Positions 1 through 7,651 of a DNA stretch of 11,791 nt are shown in pieces (within the stretch, counting starts at the first letter, position 1; each line of letters starts with the position of its first letter). Origin of the DNA: Stramenopiles sp. TOSAG23-2. Lineage: Eukaryota > Sar. The notes under the pieces are model-generated. The model had not been told where the DNA came from. It ran no database searches and worked only from the letters and a program-made list of their open reading frames with translations. The position numbers and the translations under genes are program-made. The DNA is taken from NCBI GenBank assembly GCA_900128395.1, contig LT649898.1, positions 1-11,791 on the forward strand. Reading direction: 5' to 3'.

Positions 1-72
1 ATTCCTTATATTGATTTCCGTCTTTAAAAAATCCCGTTATGCCCCGGTCATCATCGTGGGAGTTCTCAATTC

Positions 73-104
<32 letters not shown>

Positions 105-121
105 GAAGTAATATTTTTTTT
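1..121 (-). other. open minus-strand frame at the left edge, possible exon of a truncated gene
   Basis: Read on the minus strand, the frame is open from a TAA at 122-124 to the window edge. The part left of the AT repeat (about positions 70 to 2) translates to a protein-like string with a charged stretch near ENSHDDDRGITGFF. No ATG is visible. The part to the right is translated AT repeat and cannot be real coding sequence. If this is an exon, it begins at a splice acceptor near 65-71 (TTGAG before AAC) and continues off the window. It could be the next gene, or a second exon of the acidic protein to its right, but I found no convincing donor. Chance is a real alternative at this length. Confidence 0.2.
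70..107. repeat. 38-bp perfect palindrome built on (AT)n
   Basis: TTCG, then an uninterrupted TA/AT run, then CGAA. The two ends are exact reverse complements, so the whole element can extrude as a hairpin or cruciform. It lies between the acidic gene and the left-edge open frame, or inside an intron if those two belong together. Confidence 0.9.
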
Positions 122-137
122 TTACAAAAAACCTTTT

Positions 138-581
138 TTATGTTTCAGTTGAAATGACTTCAATATCACCTTCCAGATCCTCATCCTCATCAATGCTACC
201 GCTATTATCATTACTATAATAGTCCTCACTACCGTTACCTTGGGATGGTGGTGGTGATGGAGTTTCATTACTACCATTATCATTTCCATCAATTATTTCA
301 TCACCATCTTCATATTCTTCTATTCCATCTTCATCATATTCTGATTCTTCATCTTCGTCCGTTTCCTCTGGAGGATTTGGGATTCTCGTATCATCTCCAA
401 ATTTTTTAATCGAAATAAATTTGATAGACAGTTTACCTTTTCCTTTATTACCATTTTTCTCCATCAAATTGTATTCCTTTACAGTATTTCGATCTTGCTC
501 TATAAAATCATGTATAAACTCATGATGATTAAATTCATGCATTGTAATTAATATTGCCACTATTACATTATACCATCTCAT
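138..581 (-). CDS. acidic low-complexity protein of unknown function
   Basis: This is a 147-residue frame from ATG at 581-579 to TAA at 140-138, with an in-frame TAG shortly upstream of the ATG. The first ~15 residues (MRWYNVIVAILIT) are moderately hydrophobic. Residues ~40-65 are Lys-rich with a short alternating stretch (KLSIKFISIKK), followed by IPNPPEE. The last ~75 residues are dominated by Asp, Glu, Ser and Gly with a Pro-Ser patch (TPSPPPSQG) and look disordered. I do not recognise a family. The hydrophobic start could be a weak signal peptide, or the true start could be the internal Met near residue 40. The gene has the same orientation as the SAM/membrane gene but is separated from it by about 700 bases, so each presumably has its own promoter. 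The acidic tail is compositionally typical of histone- or nucleic-acid-associated proteins, which is only a hint. Confidence 0.55.
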   Translation of the reverse strand: MRWYNVIVAILITMHEFNHHEFIHDFIEQDRNTVKEYNLMEKNGNKGKGKLSIKFISIKKFGDDTRIPNPPEETDEDEESEYDEDGIEEYEDGDEIIDGNDNGSNETPSPPPSQGNGSEDYYSNDNSGSIDEDEDLEGDIEVISTET

Positions 582-1285
582 GTTTTGTATGTAATTCTAT
601 TAACTGATAATAATATATATGTATTCTAAAGCTACCAATGTATATTATTTTCTGTCTTCAATGTTTCTTTGCCATCTGTCTTATTACTTTTTGTAAATGA
701 ATCTGCATGTATTACAAAAATACATATTATTAAATGTGTGTTTTATTATTATTAATATAAGTTTTGTATAGGACGACTAAAATAATTTAACGGCACAAAA
801 TTTCCGAAATATTATTTACGTACTTGCTAGACTACGTTACATTGGATATTGTACATTAGGTCTTGTGGATTGTGGAATAATTTTTGGAAGTACTCGTAGT
901 TGTAAAAAAGAAAATGCAAGGGGAGAGAGTGATAGATAGTTTTTGGTTTTCATCTGGGGGAGTGTTATGGATATATATTTTATAGAAATGTATGATACAC
1001 GGTACATAAGATTCTTCCTTATTAGGGGGAGCTTTTTCATACATTATTTTTTTTTTAATATATATATTATTTTTTTTAATATTTTATTTTAAAAACATTT
1101 TTTACTTTTCTTCTATTCCACTTTTTCCTATTCACAGGTTTCAAAAGCGTATATCATCTCTTCATTTTTTTCTATCTCTCACAAACATTTGAAAATGCAA
1201 AAGCACAAAATGTTTATTACGTACAAAATAGTAAATGATATATAAAAAATATTTCCAAAAACAATCGTTCATATAATAATTACAT
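582..1285. other. 704-base spacer without a supported gene
   Basis: AT-rich DNA lies between the 3' end of the SAM/membrane gene and the start of the acidic gene, so it should hold the terminator of one and the promoter of the other. Around 840-1045 there is a less AT-rich patch where two overlapping minus-strand frames stay open for about 60 codons each. Their translations are rich in Ile, Tyr, Ser and Pro and do not look like protein, so I did not call them. T-runs at 1047-1110 and a TATA-like stretch near 605-625 are the only other things that stand out. Confidence 0.7.
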
Positions 1286-3331
1286 TTAATGATGTCCACG
1301 TTGCAATCTTTTAATATCTGCTCCACAATATCCTTCAATGACATTTTTTAAACTACCAGATAACATGAAAATAATAACAAAAATTGCAACTGGCATACCA
1401 TAAGCAAATAATTCACATGCATTGCCATCTCTATCAATTGGGCAATCACAAAAACAATCAGAAGTGCATGTATTTGTTCCATTGATAATTGAAAAACTAG
1501 TACCTGAACAACTAGTATACCCCCCGCATATTAAATGATTATTAGGATCAGTTGGGCATGATGCGTATAATGGTTTTGGATGTATTACTGGTTGGATAAA
1601 ATAAGCCAACACCAACACACCAACACTCATGATCAATGTCAAAAATACAGTCAATAAATTCAAATCTCTTGCTTTTTTAATTATCATCATTCTCCTATAT
1701 TCATCTAAGATGAGAGTTGAGACATTATCCAATGATTTTTCATCGCCATTCATTCCTTTCATCAATGATAAATTACCATTTGTAGTCCCCCAAGCTTCAG
1801 TAGGGCTACGACCTTGCACACCTAAATTGATTCACATCTTTGCTTTAGCTTGTAGACCCATCATTAATGCCATTAAAGCTGGGAAAACACCAAAAATTTT
1901 CCACCAAAATTGTGCATTAGTGAAAAGCAAAACCAAATTAATTACAACAGCTATAGCACCCGCTCGGTTTCTATAGCGCATCATTCTCGCTTCAGTTGCA
2001 TCAGATGCAGTTGTCATGGAACAATCTGATGGAATTTCCACTTGATCTAAAAGAGTGGAGCGTTTAATAGGCTTTTGCTCGGTTTCATTTTTACTTTGCA
2101 TTACGTAGCTACCTTTCAATTTCTTTTCATCTTTGCTATTTCTTTTTTTAGTTTCATTGCTATTGGTAGTATCATCAGATTGTCAAGATCCATCGCAATT
2201 AGGGTTTTCTCATCCACTTTTCCTTTTTTTTCCCCTTTTCTCATCAACATTACGAGATGATAAAATGGAAGGCATTGGTTTTAATTTTTTCTGTTTTTTT
2301 GGTCTATTTCACGATCCTTTTTTGGCCATCGTTTTTGCAGATGGCATACTAAATGCTGACATCAAACCACCAAAGGTTGAACTGCGCGATGAATCTGTTC
2401 TACCTCATGCAGATGAAGCAGAGCTTCTAGCACTATCAGATGTTACACCACCATTATTATTATTTCCATATTGATCGGTTATTTTATTGAAGTTTAAATC
2501 TGGTACATTGTTTCTGGATAATGGAATTTCCCCTTGTTGCAATTGTAAATGTTGTTGTCGCATTTGTTCTTGTTGTTGGTGCACATACAATTTTCGTTGA
2601 TTCTCTCTATTTTCTTTTTCTTTCAAATATTGTAGATATTGTGCACTTTTTCTATTGTTAACATTATCATCGTTGTCGATTTTGTTATAATTAATATTTG
2701 TAATATTATTACTACGTTTCAGTGCTTCTATTCCATTTAAAATCAAAATTCGATCTCCAATAGCACGTATATTCATATCTCCTAAATCAGCCTTTGTTAA
2801 CGATCCTAAAACTTCGCCATTAATATTATTTTCAAACATGATTTCTTGATAGTTTGGAAAACCTATATAACCAATCCAATCTGCCACATCTTCTATTGAC
2901 CAATAATTTAAATTTTTTGGTAAATTTAACTCTTGTATTACATAACGTCTACGGTGTTGTAGAACTTTATATTTTTGACGCTTTTTTTCATATTTTTGGG
3001 ATATTATAGGTTGTTGTTGTTGTATTTGATGCATATTATTTGGATATCCATAGTTGTAGTTGTTCTTCTTCTTCTTATTATCATTGTGATAATCACTTAA
3101 TTGTCGTTGATGTTTATTAATATTATGTTCCACCAAAGAATCAGCAGGTAATAATTTTCTTTTCTTATTCAAATTATTATTATTATTATTATTCGTTGGC
3201 AATTTCTGTTCCTCTTCCTCTACAACATTAATAATTGTTTCATTCTTTACCGAGTTAGTATCCGTCGTTATTGATTCATTCTTAATGATGGGTGGATCCA
3301 CATCCTCATTTTCTCTTTCTTCCTCCTCCAT
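1286..3331 (-). CDS. SAM-domain protein with four membrane segments and five in-frame TGA codons
   Basis: One 682-codon frame runs from ATG (3331-3329) to TAA (1288-1286). TGA occurs at codons 309, 341, 374, 383 and 500, with no TAA or TAG. Domains in order: acidic N-terminus; Asn/Lys- and Gln-rich linker; SAM domain at ~142-206 (YWSIEDVADWIGYIGF through GDRILILNGIEAL); Gln-rich helix ~230-266; Ser/Lys-rich disordered linker ~295-405 holding four TGAs; membrane hairpin ~457-474 and ~478-493; a loop with the fifth TGA; membrane segment ~559-580; an eight-Cys loop ~591-640; a last membrane segment ~642-659; a short basic tail ending RGHH. SAM domains mediate protein or RNA binding, so a membrane-anchored scaffold is inferred. 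The eight Cys between two membrane segments suggest a disulfide-bonded lumenal or outside loop. Read by the standard code it breaks into a 308-residue SAM protein and two membrane fragments. Introns could remove some TGAs, but the TGA-flanking DNA keeps coding character. Confidence 0.75.
1832..1834 (-). other. fifth in-frame TGA, between membrane segments 2 and 3
   Basis: The codon follows GCT AAA GCA AAG ATG and precedes ATC AAT TTA GGT GTG CAA GGT. It sits just after the second membrane segment, and the same frame continues without break into the third and fourth segments. A 36-base GT...AG segment covering the TGA (from the GT of codon GGT, about 1857, to AG at 1822) would also keep frame if spliced out, but its donor (GTCTAC) is poor. 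Confidence 0.8.
2183..2407 (-). other. cluster of four in-frame TGA codons in the SAM/membrane frame
   Basis: TGA codons lie at 2407-2405, 2311-2309, 2212-2210 and 2185-2183, all in the frame of the gene. Translating through them gives an uninterrupted Ser/Lys-rich linker (for example GRTDSSRSSTFGGLMSAF after the first and NRPKKQKKLKPMPSI after the second). Residues just before the TGAs are Ala, Ser, Gly and Ser. The segment is purine-rich on the coding strand, as Lys/Asn coding sequence is, rather than T-rich as many introns are. Confidence 0.8.
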
Positions 3332-3339
3332 ATCACTAC

Positions 3340-3360
3340 TAGCTAGCTAGCTCTAGCTAC
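3340..3360. repeat. TAGC-repeat tract immediately upstream of the SAM gene start
   Basis: A run of TAGC units abuts the ATG at 3331-3329. Its 12-mer TAGCTCTAGCTA (3348-3359) recurs exactly at 3661-3672, inside an inverted repeat. A related GAGCTAGCTAGC stands at 9867-9878, upstream of the other long minus-strand gene (7933-9603). Confidence 0.5.
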
Positions 3361-3428
3361 TTCACGCAACAAAATAAGTAGTTGTTGTAGGAAGTTACTA
3401 TGGTGGAATAGATGATAACTGTCGTCAC

Positions 3429-3498
3429 AAGTAGATACAAATATTATGTACATATGATTTACTTTTACTCTCTCCACTAACTAAGTAGATACAAATAT
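3429..3498. promoter_or_regulatory. pair of identical 16-mers upstream of the SAM/membrane gene
   Basis: AAGTAGATACAAATAT occurs at 3429-3444 and again at 3483-3498, 54 bases apart, 98 to 167 bases upstream of the SAM gene ATG. Exact duplication at promoter distance suggests a binding site, but AT-rich composition makes chance or slippage possible. Confidence 0.35.
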
Positions 3499-3605
3499 AT
3501 ATATTTTTGTAAATATAATTGTAGCACTGTAGTATGTAGTATATTGATAAAAAAAAGTTCGTTGGGGCATAAGTATTTTTAAAATTAACACCACACAGCA
3601 TCGGT

Positions 3606-3640
3606 GGGCACGCGAAACTGAGCGTGACCGGGCACGCGAA
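3606..3640. promoter_or_regulatory. two copies of GGGCACGCGAA in a GC-rich patch
   Basis: The 11-mer occurs at 3606-3616 and 3630-3640, 24 bases apart, within a patch far richer in G and C than the surroundings. Between the copies, CACGC (3609-3613) can pair with GCGTG (3622-3626). CGCGAAA-like cores resemble cell-cycle promoter elements known in fungi and other eukaryotes. That likeness is the only basis for a regulatory reading. Confidence 0.3.
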
Positions 3641-3659
3641 CCGTAGGCTGGTAGGTACA

Positions 3660-3680
3660 GTAGCTCTAGCTAGGAGCTAC
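3660..3680. repeat. inverted repeat GTAGCTC...GAGCTAC
   Basis: Perfect 7-base arms (3660-3666 and 3674-3680) flank TAGCTAG. It lies in the GC-rich patch about 330 bases upstream of the SAM gene and shares its 12-mer with the tract at the gene start. Confidence 0.6.
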
Positions 3681-3881
3681 GCCCTATCATGTGGGTTTAG
3701 TCCTGGCCGTATACTGTACTACTGTTGGACAAAGGAGCCGCCTGTCGTCTTTTAAAAAAGTATACTCATAAGACTAGATCATACCGTACTCAAGCAGACG
3801 AATGTGAGCGAGGCACGATTCGTACGTAGATATGATGAGGAGACGAAAGAGGTAGTATAGATGCATTGGAGAAGAGATGAA

Positions 3882-3898
3882 AGAGAGAGAGAGAGAGA
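3882..3898. repeat. (AG)n microsatellite
   Basis: An uninterrupted AG/GA dinucleotide tract lies in a purine-rich stretch, followed by GT-rich simple sequence up to about 4060. Open frames crossing this area only translate the repeat. Confidence 0.85.
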
Positions 3899-4341
3899 AA
3901 ACGGTGTGTGTATAGTTAATACGGAGAACGGACTTTTGAAAAACGTACAAAGTGTGTGCGTGTGGTGTGGTGTCAATATGTGTGTATAAGGCAATACATT
4001 TGCAAAAGAGTTTTGATTTTCAGTGTCTGTGTGTAAATAGTGGGTGTGTGGTCTTTCGCGTTTATATATCATATATTGGTGTGCGGTGTGTTGTTTAGTT
4101 CACGTATATAAATATAGCTCAGGATTTGCATATTATCGTTCATGTATTTTCCGAAAGACTAATCAAAAAACATCATTGCTATATAAAATATGTGAAATAT
4201 GTATATATATATATCTAGAATCTTGCCATGTTTATTCCCACAGATTGTGTGTAAGAATCGTTTCGTTCAGAGGCATTCAAATGTACAATAAACAATCAAA
4301 AGCGATTTTTTGTTTTTTTTGAAAGAATTTCGGTTTTATCT

Positions 4342-4445
4342 GTCCTCAGAGAATTCGCCAAGTAAGTGTGTATGTCTCTACAATATTCTTTTTATTTCAA
4401 AAGCATATTTCAGTAGCAGAATTGAATATAAATATCGTCACAGGA
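4342..4445. repeat. diverged direct repeat, copy 1 (about 104 bp)
   Basis: It shares ordered blocks with copy 2: GTCCTCAG, GAATTCGCCAAGTA, TCTCTACA, TTTCAGTAGCAGAATTGAATATA (given here only as a block at about 4408-4430) and CGTCACAGGA. It carries about 20 extra bases in the middle relative to copy 2. The centre looks intron-like: CAA then GTAAGTGTG (4361-) to ATTTCAG (ending about 4412). It may be a small noncoding RNA family, a degraded mobile element or a duplicated promoter piece. Confidence 0.7.
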
Positions 4446-4452
4446 AGATTTA

Positions 4453-4476
4453 CTTTCTTTCTTTCTTTCTTTCTTT
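4453..4476. repeat. (CTTT)6 microsatellite
   Basis: Six exact CTTT units lie immediately after copy 1 of the diverged repeat. Confidence 0.9.
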
Positions 4477-4616
4477 CGCTTTTGATGTATATCGTACATA
4501 ATCTACGCATGAACATCTACATGTAGGTGAACTAATAGATGAGTAGCCATATATATATATATACATAAGATATAATTTTGTCATGTATGTGATTGCAATT
4601 CAAATTATATTAAAAA

Positions 4617-4700
4617 GTCCTCAGAAGAATTCGCCAAGTAGTTGTATTATCTCTACATGTTTCTTTCAGTAGCAGAATTGAATATAGTTTCGTCACAGGA
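4617..4700. repeat. diverged direct repeat, copy 2 (about 84 bp)
   Basis: It starts with GTCCTCAG and ends with CGTCACAGGA, like copy 1 (offset 275 bases at the start), with small indels and a ~20-base deletion in the centre. The sequence around the borders is different from that around copy 1, so the repeat unit is well defined. The blocks flanking the intron-like centre are better conserved than the centre itself. Confidence 0.7.
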
Positions 4701-4863
4701 TCTTTCTATTTTAATATTTAATTATCGTTTTGCAAAAACATTTCAACATTTCAAAATTATATCACACGTATATATATAATATATATATACCATATGCAAT
4801 ACACAATTAATATGCATATATATAAAGAACATGTATACAATATAATATATATACATCATATTA

Positions 4864-6534
4864 TTATTTTTCTTCTTCCTTGCATTGGAAAAAATCACCA
4901 TGAATACCAAAACTCATTAAATGTTTCCAATCATCTTGACAATATAACGTCGATATTGTTTTCATCGATTTTGCATCGATAATAGCAAGATAAGTAGCAC
5001 TTTTTATTCCGTCATAAACAGATGCTAAAATAACACCATCATCTTCAGCTAATCCATTACCAGGTTTTTGAACGAATATTGGTTCGCCTGGGAAATGACC
5101 TTGAACAAACCACGGAATTACATTACTAATACTATCATCAGCATTAGTATCATCATTAATATTATTACATACATCTACTTTGATCAATGCAGTGTCAGCA
5201 AAGTGATTTGATCCAGCTGCATGTGGAGCCCATCCATACCAATAACAACTTGTTTCTGTACTTTTTAAACCATTTATACGAGGTAGTTCGACGGTTGTGT
5301 ATAATTTACCACTTGCATCTATCAATGGTGTCATGGTATAATTGACAACAAGCGACGACGACTTGATTCTCTTATTATTTATACTTTCATCAGGTATAGG
5401 TATTTCATATCTTCTATATTCAGCAGTTCCAACTAATTTATCACGTATGGATGTATTTAACATGTTATGTATTGTTAAGCCAGACGATGGTACCAGACCG
5501 CTGGTCATATTATTTGCTAAAACATCCATGTATATCTTATTATTTGCTTCAAATCCATTTATATGATGGAAGGCAAAAAAAGCATCAGCTTTATATTCAG
5601 TTACTTTCTTTGTTTGTAAGTTAATTACATATAATGCAGTACCATCTTCTGGACTCCATTTTAAAGAATTCATCACAGGTTTTGCTGCCATAATATTTCC
5701 AAGTTCCCATGTAAATGGTGCAGCAGCTAAGATGGCATAATTTTTAGTAACGGTGAAACTATGTATATATGGTAATTTTTTCACTTTAATAGTTGCCAAC
5801 TGTTCACGTGTATTTGTATGTTGATTTACACGATAGACAATTATTGAATGTTTACCAATGCCAACAATAGCAACTGGATTTATACGCATGACGAAATTAA
5901 TTGTATCACCACTTGGTAATTGTTGCGGATGCGCTGCAGTAATTTTATCAAAATAATTTGTCCACGTATCGTTCCATTTATGTTCAATCGTCGTCATATC
6001 TTCTAAATTTAATATTTTCCCCGCACCTTTATTTGATGTATAATCACTTGTTAAAACAATATTCCCAGCAATATCAACTACATTGACATTAAAATTGTCA
6101 GTGCAATTATCTGTCATTGCTTTTGCGTTTGATTCATGTGGCACCGTAGTACCAAGTAATCTAGACGGACATATATCCCCACTATTAACAGATACATTGT
6201 AAAAATTTGAACGTAAAAAGTTTGCACGTAAAGAGACAGTACCCCCCTTTGTAAACTTATATCGTAAAAGTTTTCCAAAACCATCAAATGTATGAGTTAA
6301 ATGTCTGGTATGTTCTTCAAATTTACTAGCACTTTGCCTTACATACGAACCACATAACCACGTTGGCACGGTGCCATCATTTGGTTTCAAAACAGTTTCT
6401 TCTAAAACTTCAGCAGACGAGGTTGTAAATACACCAGCAAGTGGATCTGTTGTTGTTGTTGCTGCTGCTGACGCAAATGTTATTATTAATACTACTATCA
6501 ACAATATATGTTGTTGTAACAGTAAACTATACAT
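4864..6534 (-). CDS. carotenoid cleavage oxygenase (RPE65/BCO-type family), secretory
   Basis: This is a 556-residue protein, close to the usual family length, from ATG (6534-6532, in-frame TAA 21 bases upstream) to TAA. The family splits carotenoid or apocarotenoid double bonds with a non-haem Fe(II) held by four His. These are visible as H202 (AAHP), H258 (YIHSF), H323/H324 (FHHIN) and H545 (GIHGDF). Second-shell Glu are visible as E178 (NLEDM), E416 (ELPRIN) and E484 (GEPIFV). Other family marks are TWLCGSYVR, HTFDGFGKL and LAEDDGVILASVYDG. An active enzyme is therefore expected. Residues 5-20 are strongly hydrophobic and followed by ASAAA, a signal peptide with likely cleavage near 21-24. 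Six N-glycosylation sequons (N113, N143, N188, N342, N360, N398) fit passage through the ER. No Phe follows the cleavage site, so a diatom-type plastid signal is not supported. The substrate cannot be read. It probably shares a promoter region with the divergent gene at 7151. Confidence 0.93.
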   Translation of the reverse strand: MYSLLLQQHILLIVVLIITFASAAATTTTDPLAGVFTTSSAEVLEETVLKPNDGTVPTWLCGSYVRQSASKFEEHTRHLTHTFDGFGKLLRYKFTKGGTVSLRANFLRSNFYNVSVNSGDICPSRLLGTTVPHESNAKAMTDNCTDNFNVNVVDIAGNIVLTSDYTSNKGAGKILNLEDMTTIEHKWNDTWTNYFDKITAAHPQQLPSGDTINFVMRINPVAIVGIGKHSIIVYRVNQHTNTREQLATIKVKKLPYIHSFTVTKNYAILAAAPFTWELGNIMAAKPVMNSLKWSPEDGTALYVINLQTKKVTEYKADAFFAFHHINGFEANNKIYMDVLANNMTSGLVPSSGLTIHNMLNTSIRDKLVGTAEYRRYEIPIPDESINNKRIKSSSLVVNYTMTPLIDASGKLYTTVELPRINGLKSTETSCYWYGWAPHAAGSNHFADTALIKVDVCNNINDDTNADDSISNVIPWFVQGHFPGEPIFVQKPGNGLAEDDGVILASVYDGIKSATYLAIIDAKSMKTISTLYCQDDWKHLMSFGIHGDFFQCKEEEK

Positions 6535-7150
6535 GATTATGGTATATATTTATTTATATATATATATATACAGAGAGAGAGGAATTTTTTTAAAATTACG
6601 TTCGTCCCTAACATTCACATATAATAAGTATCTTGATTGAACTGATCTAGTTGATACAAACGAATGAAAAGTGAAATGAATATTAATGTTCTTACTTTCT
6701 CTGTCAATATCTGTAGTTCTGATGTAATTTGTTTAAATATACAATGCCATTCATTTTTTTATCCCTTCTTTCTCTTCTTCTTCTTTTTTTTTGTTGGCAT
6801 TTTTTGGCTTGTTGTTTTTACAATGCTGTGTGTATGATGTTCTAAATGTAGTGCTATTGATATGCTATTAATAATTGCATTTAAAAATTTAAGAAGATCA
6901 ATGAAAATGTATACGGCCCTTCCTCCAGTTGTGCAGTTAATACCTGGAATACAAGTCTTGTAGTAAAAATAATAATAATTTTAGTAAAAGGAGATACTTC
7001 TTCATTAATAATCGAAATGGTGTTTCAACATAATTTACAAGAAGACACATTGGATGGATAGAAATTATTAACATCATTAAATATAACATACAGTAATAAT
7101 ACAAATTGATTTTACGCGTGTGTGTATATATATATACATATATAAGAAGA
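6535..7150. promoter_or_regulatory. 616-base divergent intergenic region
   Basis: It separates the carotenoid oxygenase gene (leftward) from the 166-residue gene (rightward) and should hold both promoters. Visible elements are a TA run at about 6550-6570 just upstream of the oxygenase ATG, a pyrimidine tract at about 6755-6795, and a 16-base palindrome TGTATATATATATACA at 7123-7138 just before the 7151 start. No other gene is seen. Confidence 0.5.
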
Positions 7151-7651
7151 ATGGCACAAGTATTTTTATTAGATATTGAAAATAGAAAAGGTATTACAAT
7201 TTATAATGAAAATAATAATAATCCTAGTGATTTAAATATATTTCCAAATGTAAAGAGACGGCCGAATGGATCTTTATTAATTTATGTCATCCCATCCAAT
7301 ACTGGAAGGCGTTTAGAATGGTTATATGCAAAAGATAATAGCGGTAAAATCATAGATTATCGACAATTTAAAATAAATAGTACAGAAAATAATAATAATA
7401 ATAATAATGAAACAACAATAAATGAAACATATGAATTGGAAATTAGTGTAAGGCATATACCACAACACGCAGTAAAACAAAACGGCAATAAGTTAAATAT
7501 TGAGCCACTAGTTACAGAAATTGTACCATTTGCAGTATGGTCAGGGGAAAATGTTTACCAAGGAAAAATATGTGAAAATTTAACAACTGAAGAAGCTGAA
7601 TTAAAGGAAATGGTTGAGTGGGCAAAGAAGGAATTATCATCTGAAACTTGA
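7151..7651 (+). CDS. small cytosolic protein of unknown family with a poly-Asn insert
   Basis: The frame runs 166 residues from the first ATG (7151). The frame is open further upstream but has no ATG there and reads (TA)n. It begins MAQVFLLDIENRKGITIY without a signal peptide. The N-terminal half (~1-75) alternates hydrophobic and polar residues as beta strands do (GSLLIYVIPS, LEWLYAKD). An Asn run at about 79-87 interrupts it, then a second part (ELEISVRHIPQHAV, PLVTEIVPFAVWSGENVYQGKI) leads to a short acidic C-terminal helix (TTEEAELKEMVEWAKKEL). I do not recognise the family. The frame reaches TGA at 7649-7651. If TGA is sense here, the protein gains Trp-Leu-Lys and ends at TAA 7658-7660. 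AATAAA-type signals follow directly. It is divergent from the oxygenase gene and convergent with the next gene. Confidence 0.8.
   Translation: MAQVFLLDIENRKGITIYNENNNNPSDLNIFPNVKRRPNGSLLIYVIPSNTGRRLEWLYAKDNSGKIIDYRQFKINSTENNNNNNNETTINETYELEISVRHIPQHAVKQNGNKLNIEPLVTEIVPFAVWSGENVYQGKICENLTTEEAELKEMVEWAKKELSSET

Larger units (their letters stand above)
3332..4863. other. 1.5-kb spacer upstream of the SAM/membrane gene
   Basis: No convincing gene is seen on either strand. The region holds, in order: TAGC-type repeats next to the SAM gene start; a duplicated 16-mer; a GC-richer patch at about 3596-3745; purine- and GT-rich simple sequence at about 3840-4060; a diverged ~100-bp duplication at 4342-4445 and 4617-4700; a (CTTT)6 tract; and AT-rich near-palindromes before the 3' end of the carotenoid oxygenase gene. 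It must contain the SAM gene promoter and the oxygenase terminator. A noncoding RNA gene is possible but unproven. Short open frames here translate simple repeats. Confidence 0.65.

Noticed and set aside
837-1044. Two overlapping minus-strand frames of about 60 codons
   Set aside because: They overlap in different frames, lack recognisable domains and have composition typical of translated spacer.
1822-1857. A 36-base in-frame intron removing the fifth TGA
   Set aside because: It keeps frame and has GT...AG ends, but the GTCTAC donor is poor, and it would not explain the other four TGAs. It is kept only as an alternative for RNA-seq to exclude.
1629-2474. Long plus-strand open frames (1629-1976, 2075-2260, 2133-2474)
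   Set aside because: They are antisense to the SAM/membrane gene. Their Phe/Leu/Ser-rich translations are what the Lys/Asn/Ser-rich coding strand gives when reversed.
1286-3331. Selenocysteine as the meaning of the five TGAs
   Set aside because: Five Sec residues in a disordered linker and loop, with no thioredoxin-like or CxxU motif, would be without precedent that I know. I saw no clear SECIS-type stem downstream of 1286, although this was judged only by eye.
3779-4072. 97-codon minus-strand frame rich in His, Thr, Ser and Leu
   Set aside because: It translates GA- and GT-type simple repeats. Nothing in it resembles a domain.
4342-4700. Spliced-leader, U-snRNA or box C/D snoRNA identity for the duplicated element
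   Set aside because: I compared the blocks with the core motifs I know (Sm site, C and D boxes, U1/U2/U4/U5/U6 cores) and found no convincing match.
4044-4982. Plus-strand frames at 4044-4322, 4310-4501 and 4794-4982
   Set aside because: They cross AT-rich DNA, the CTTT microsatellite and the diverged repeat, and one runs antisense into the oxygenase gene. Their Tyr/Ile/Phe/Cys composition is not protein-like.
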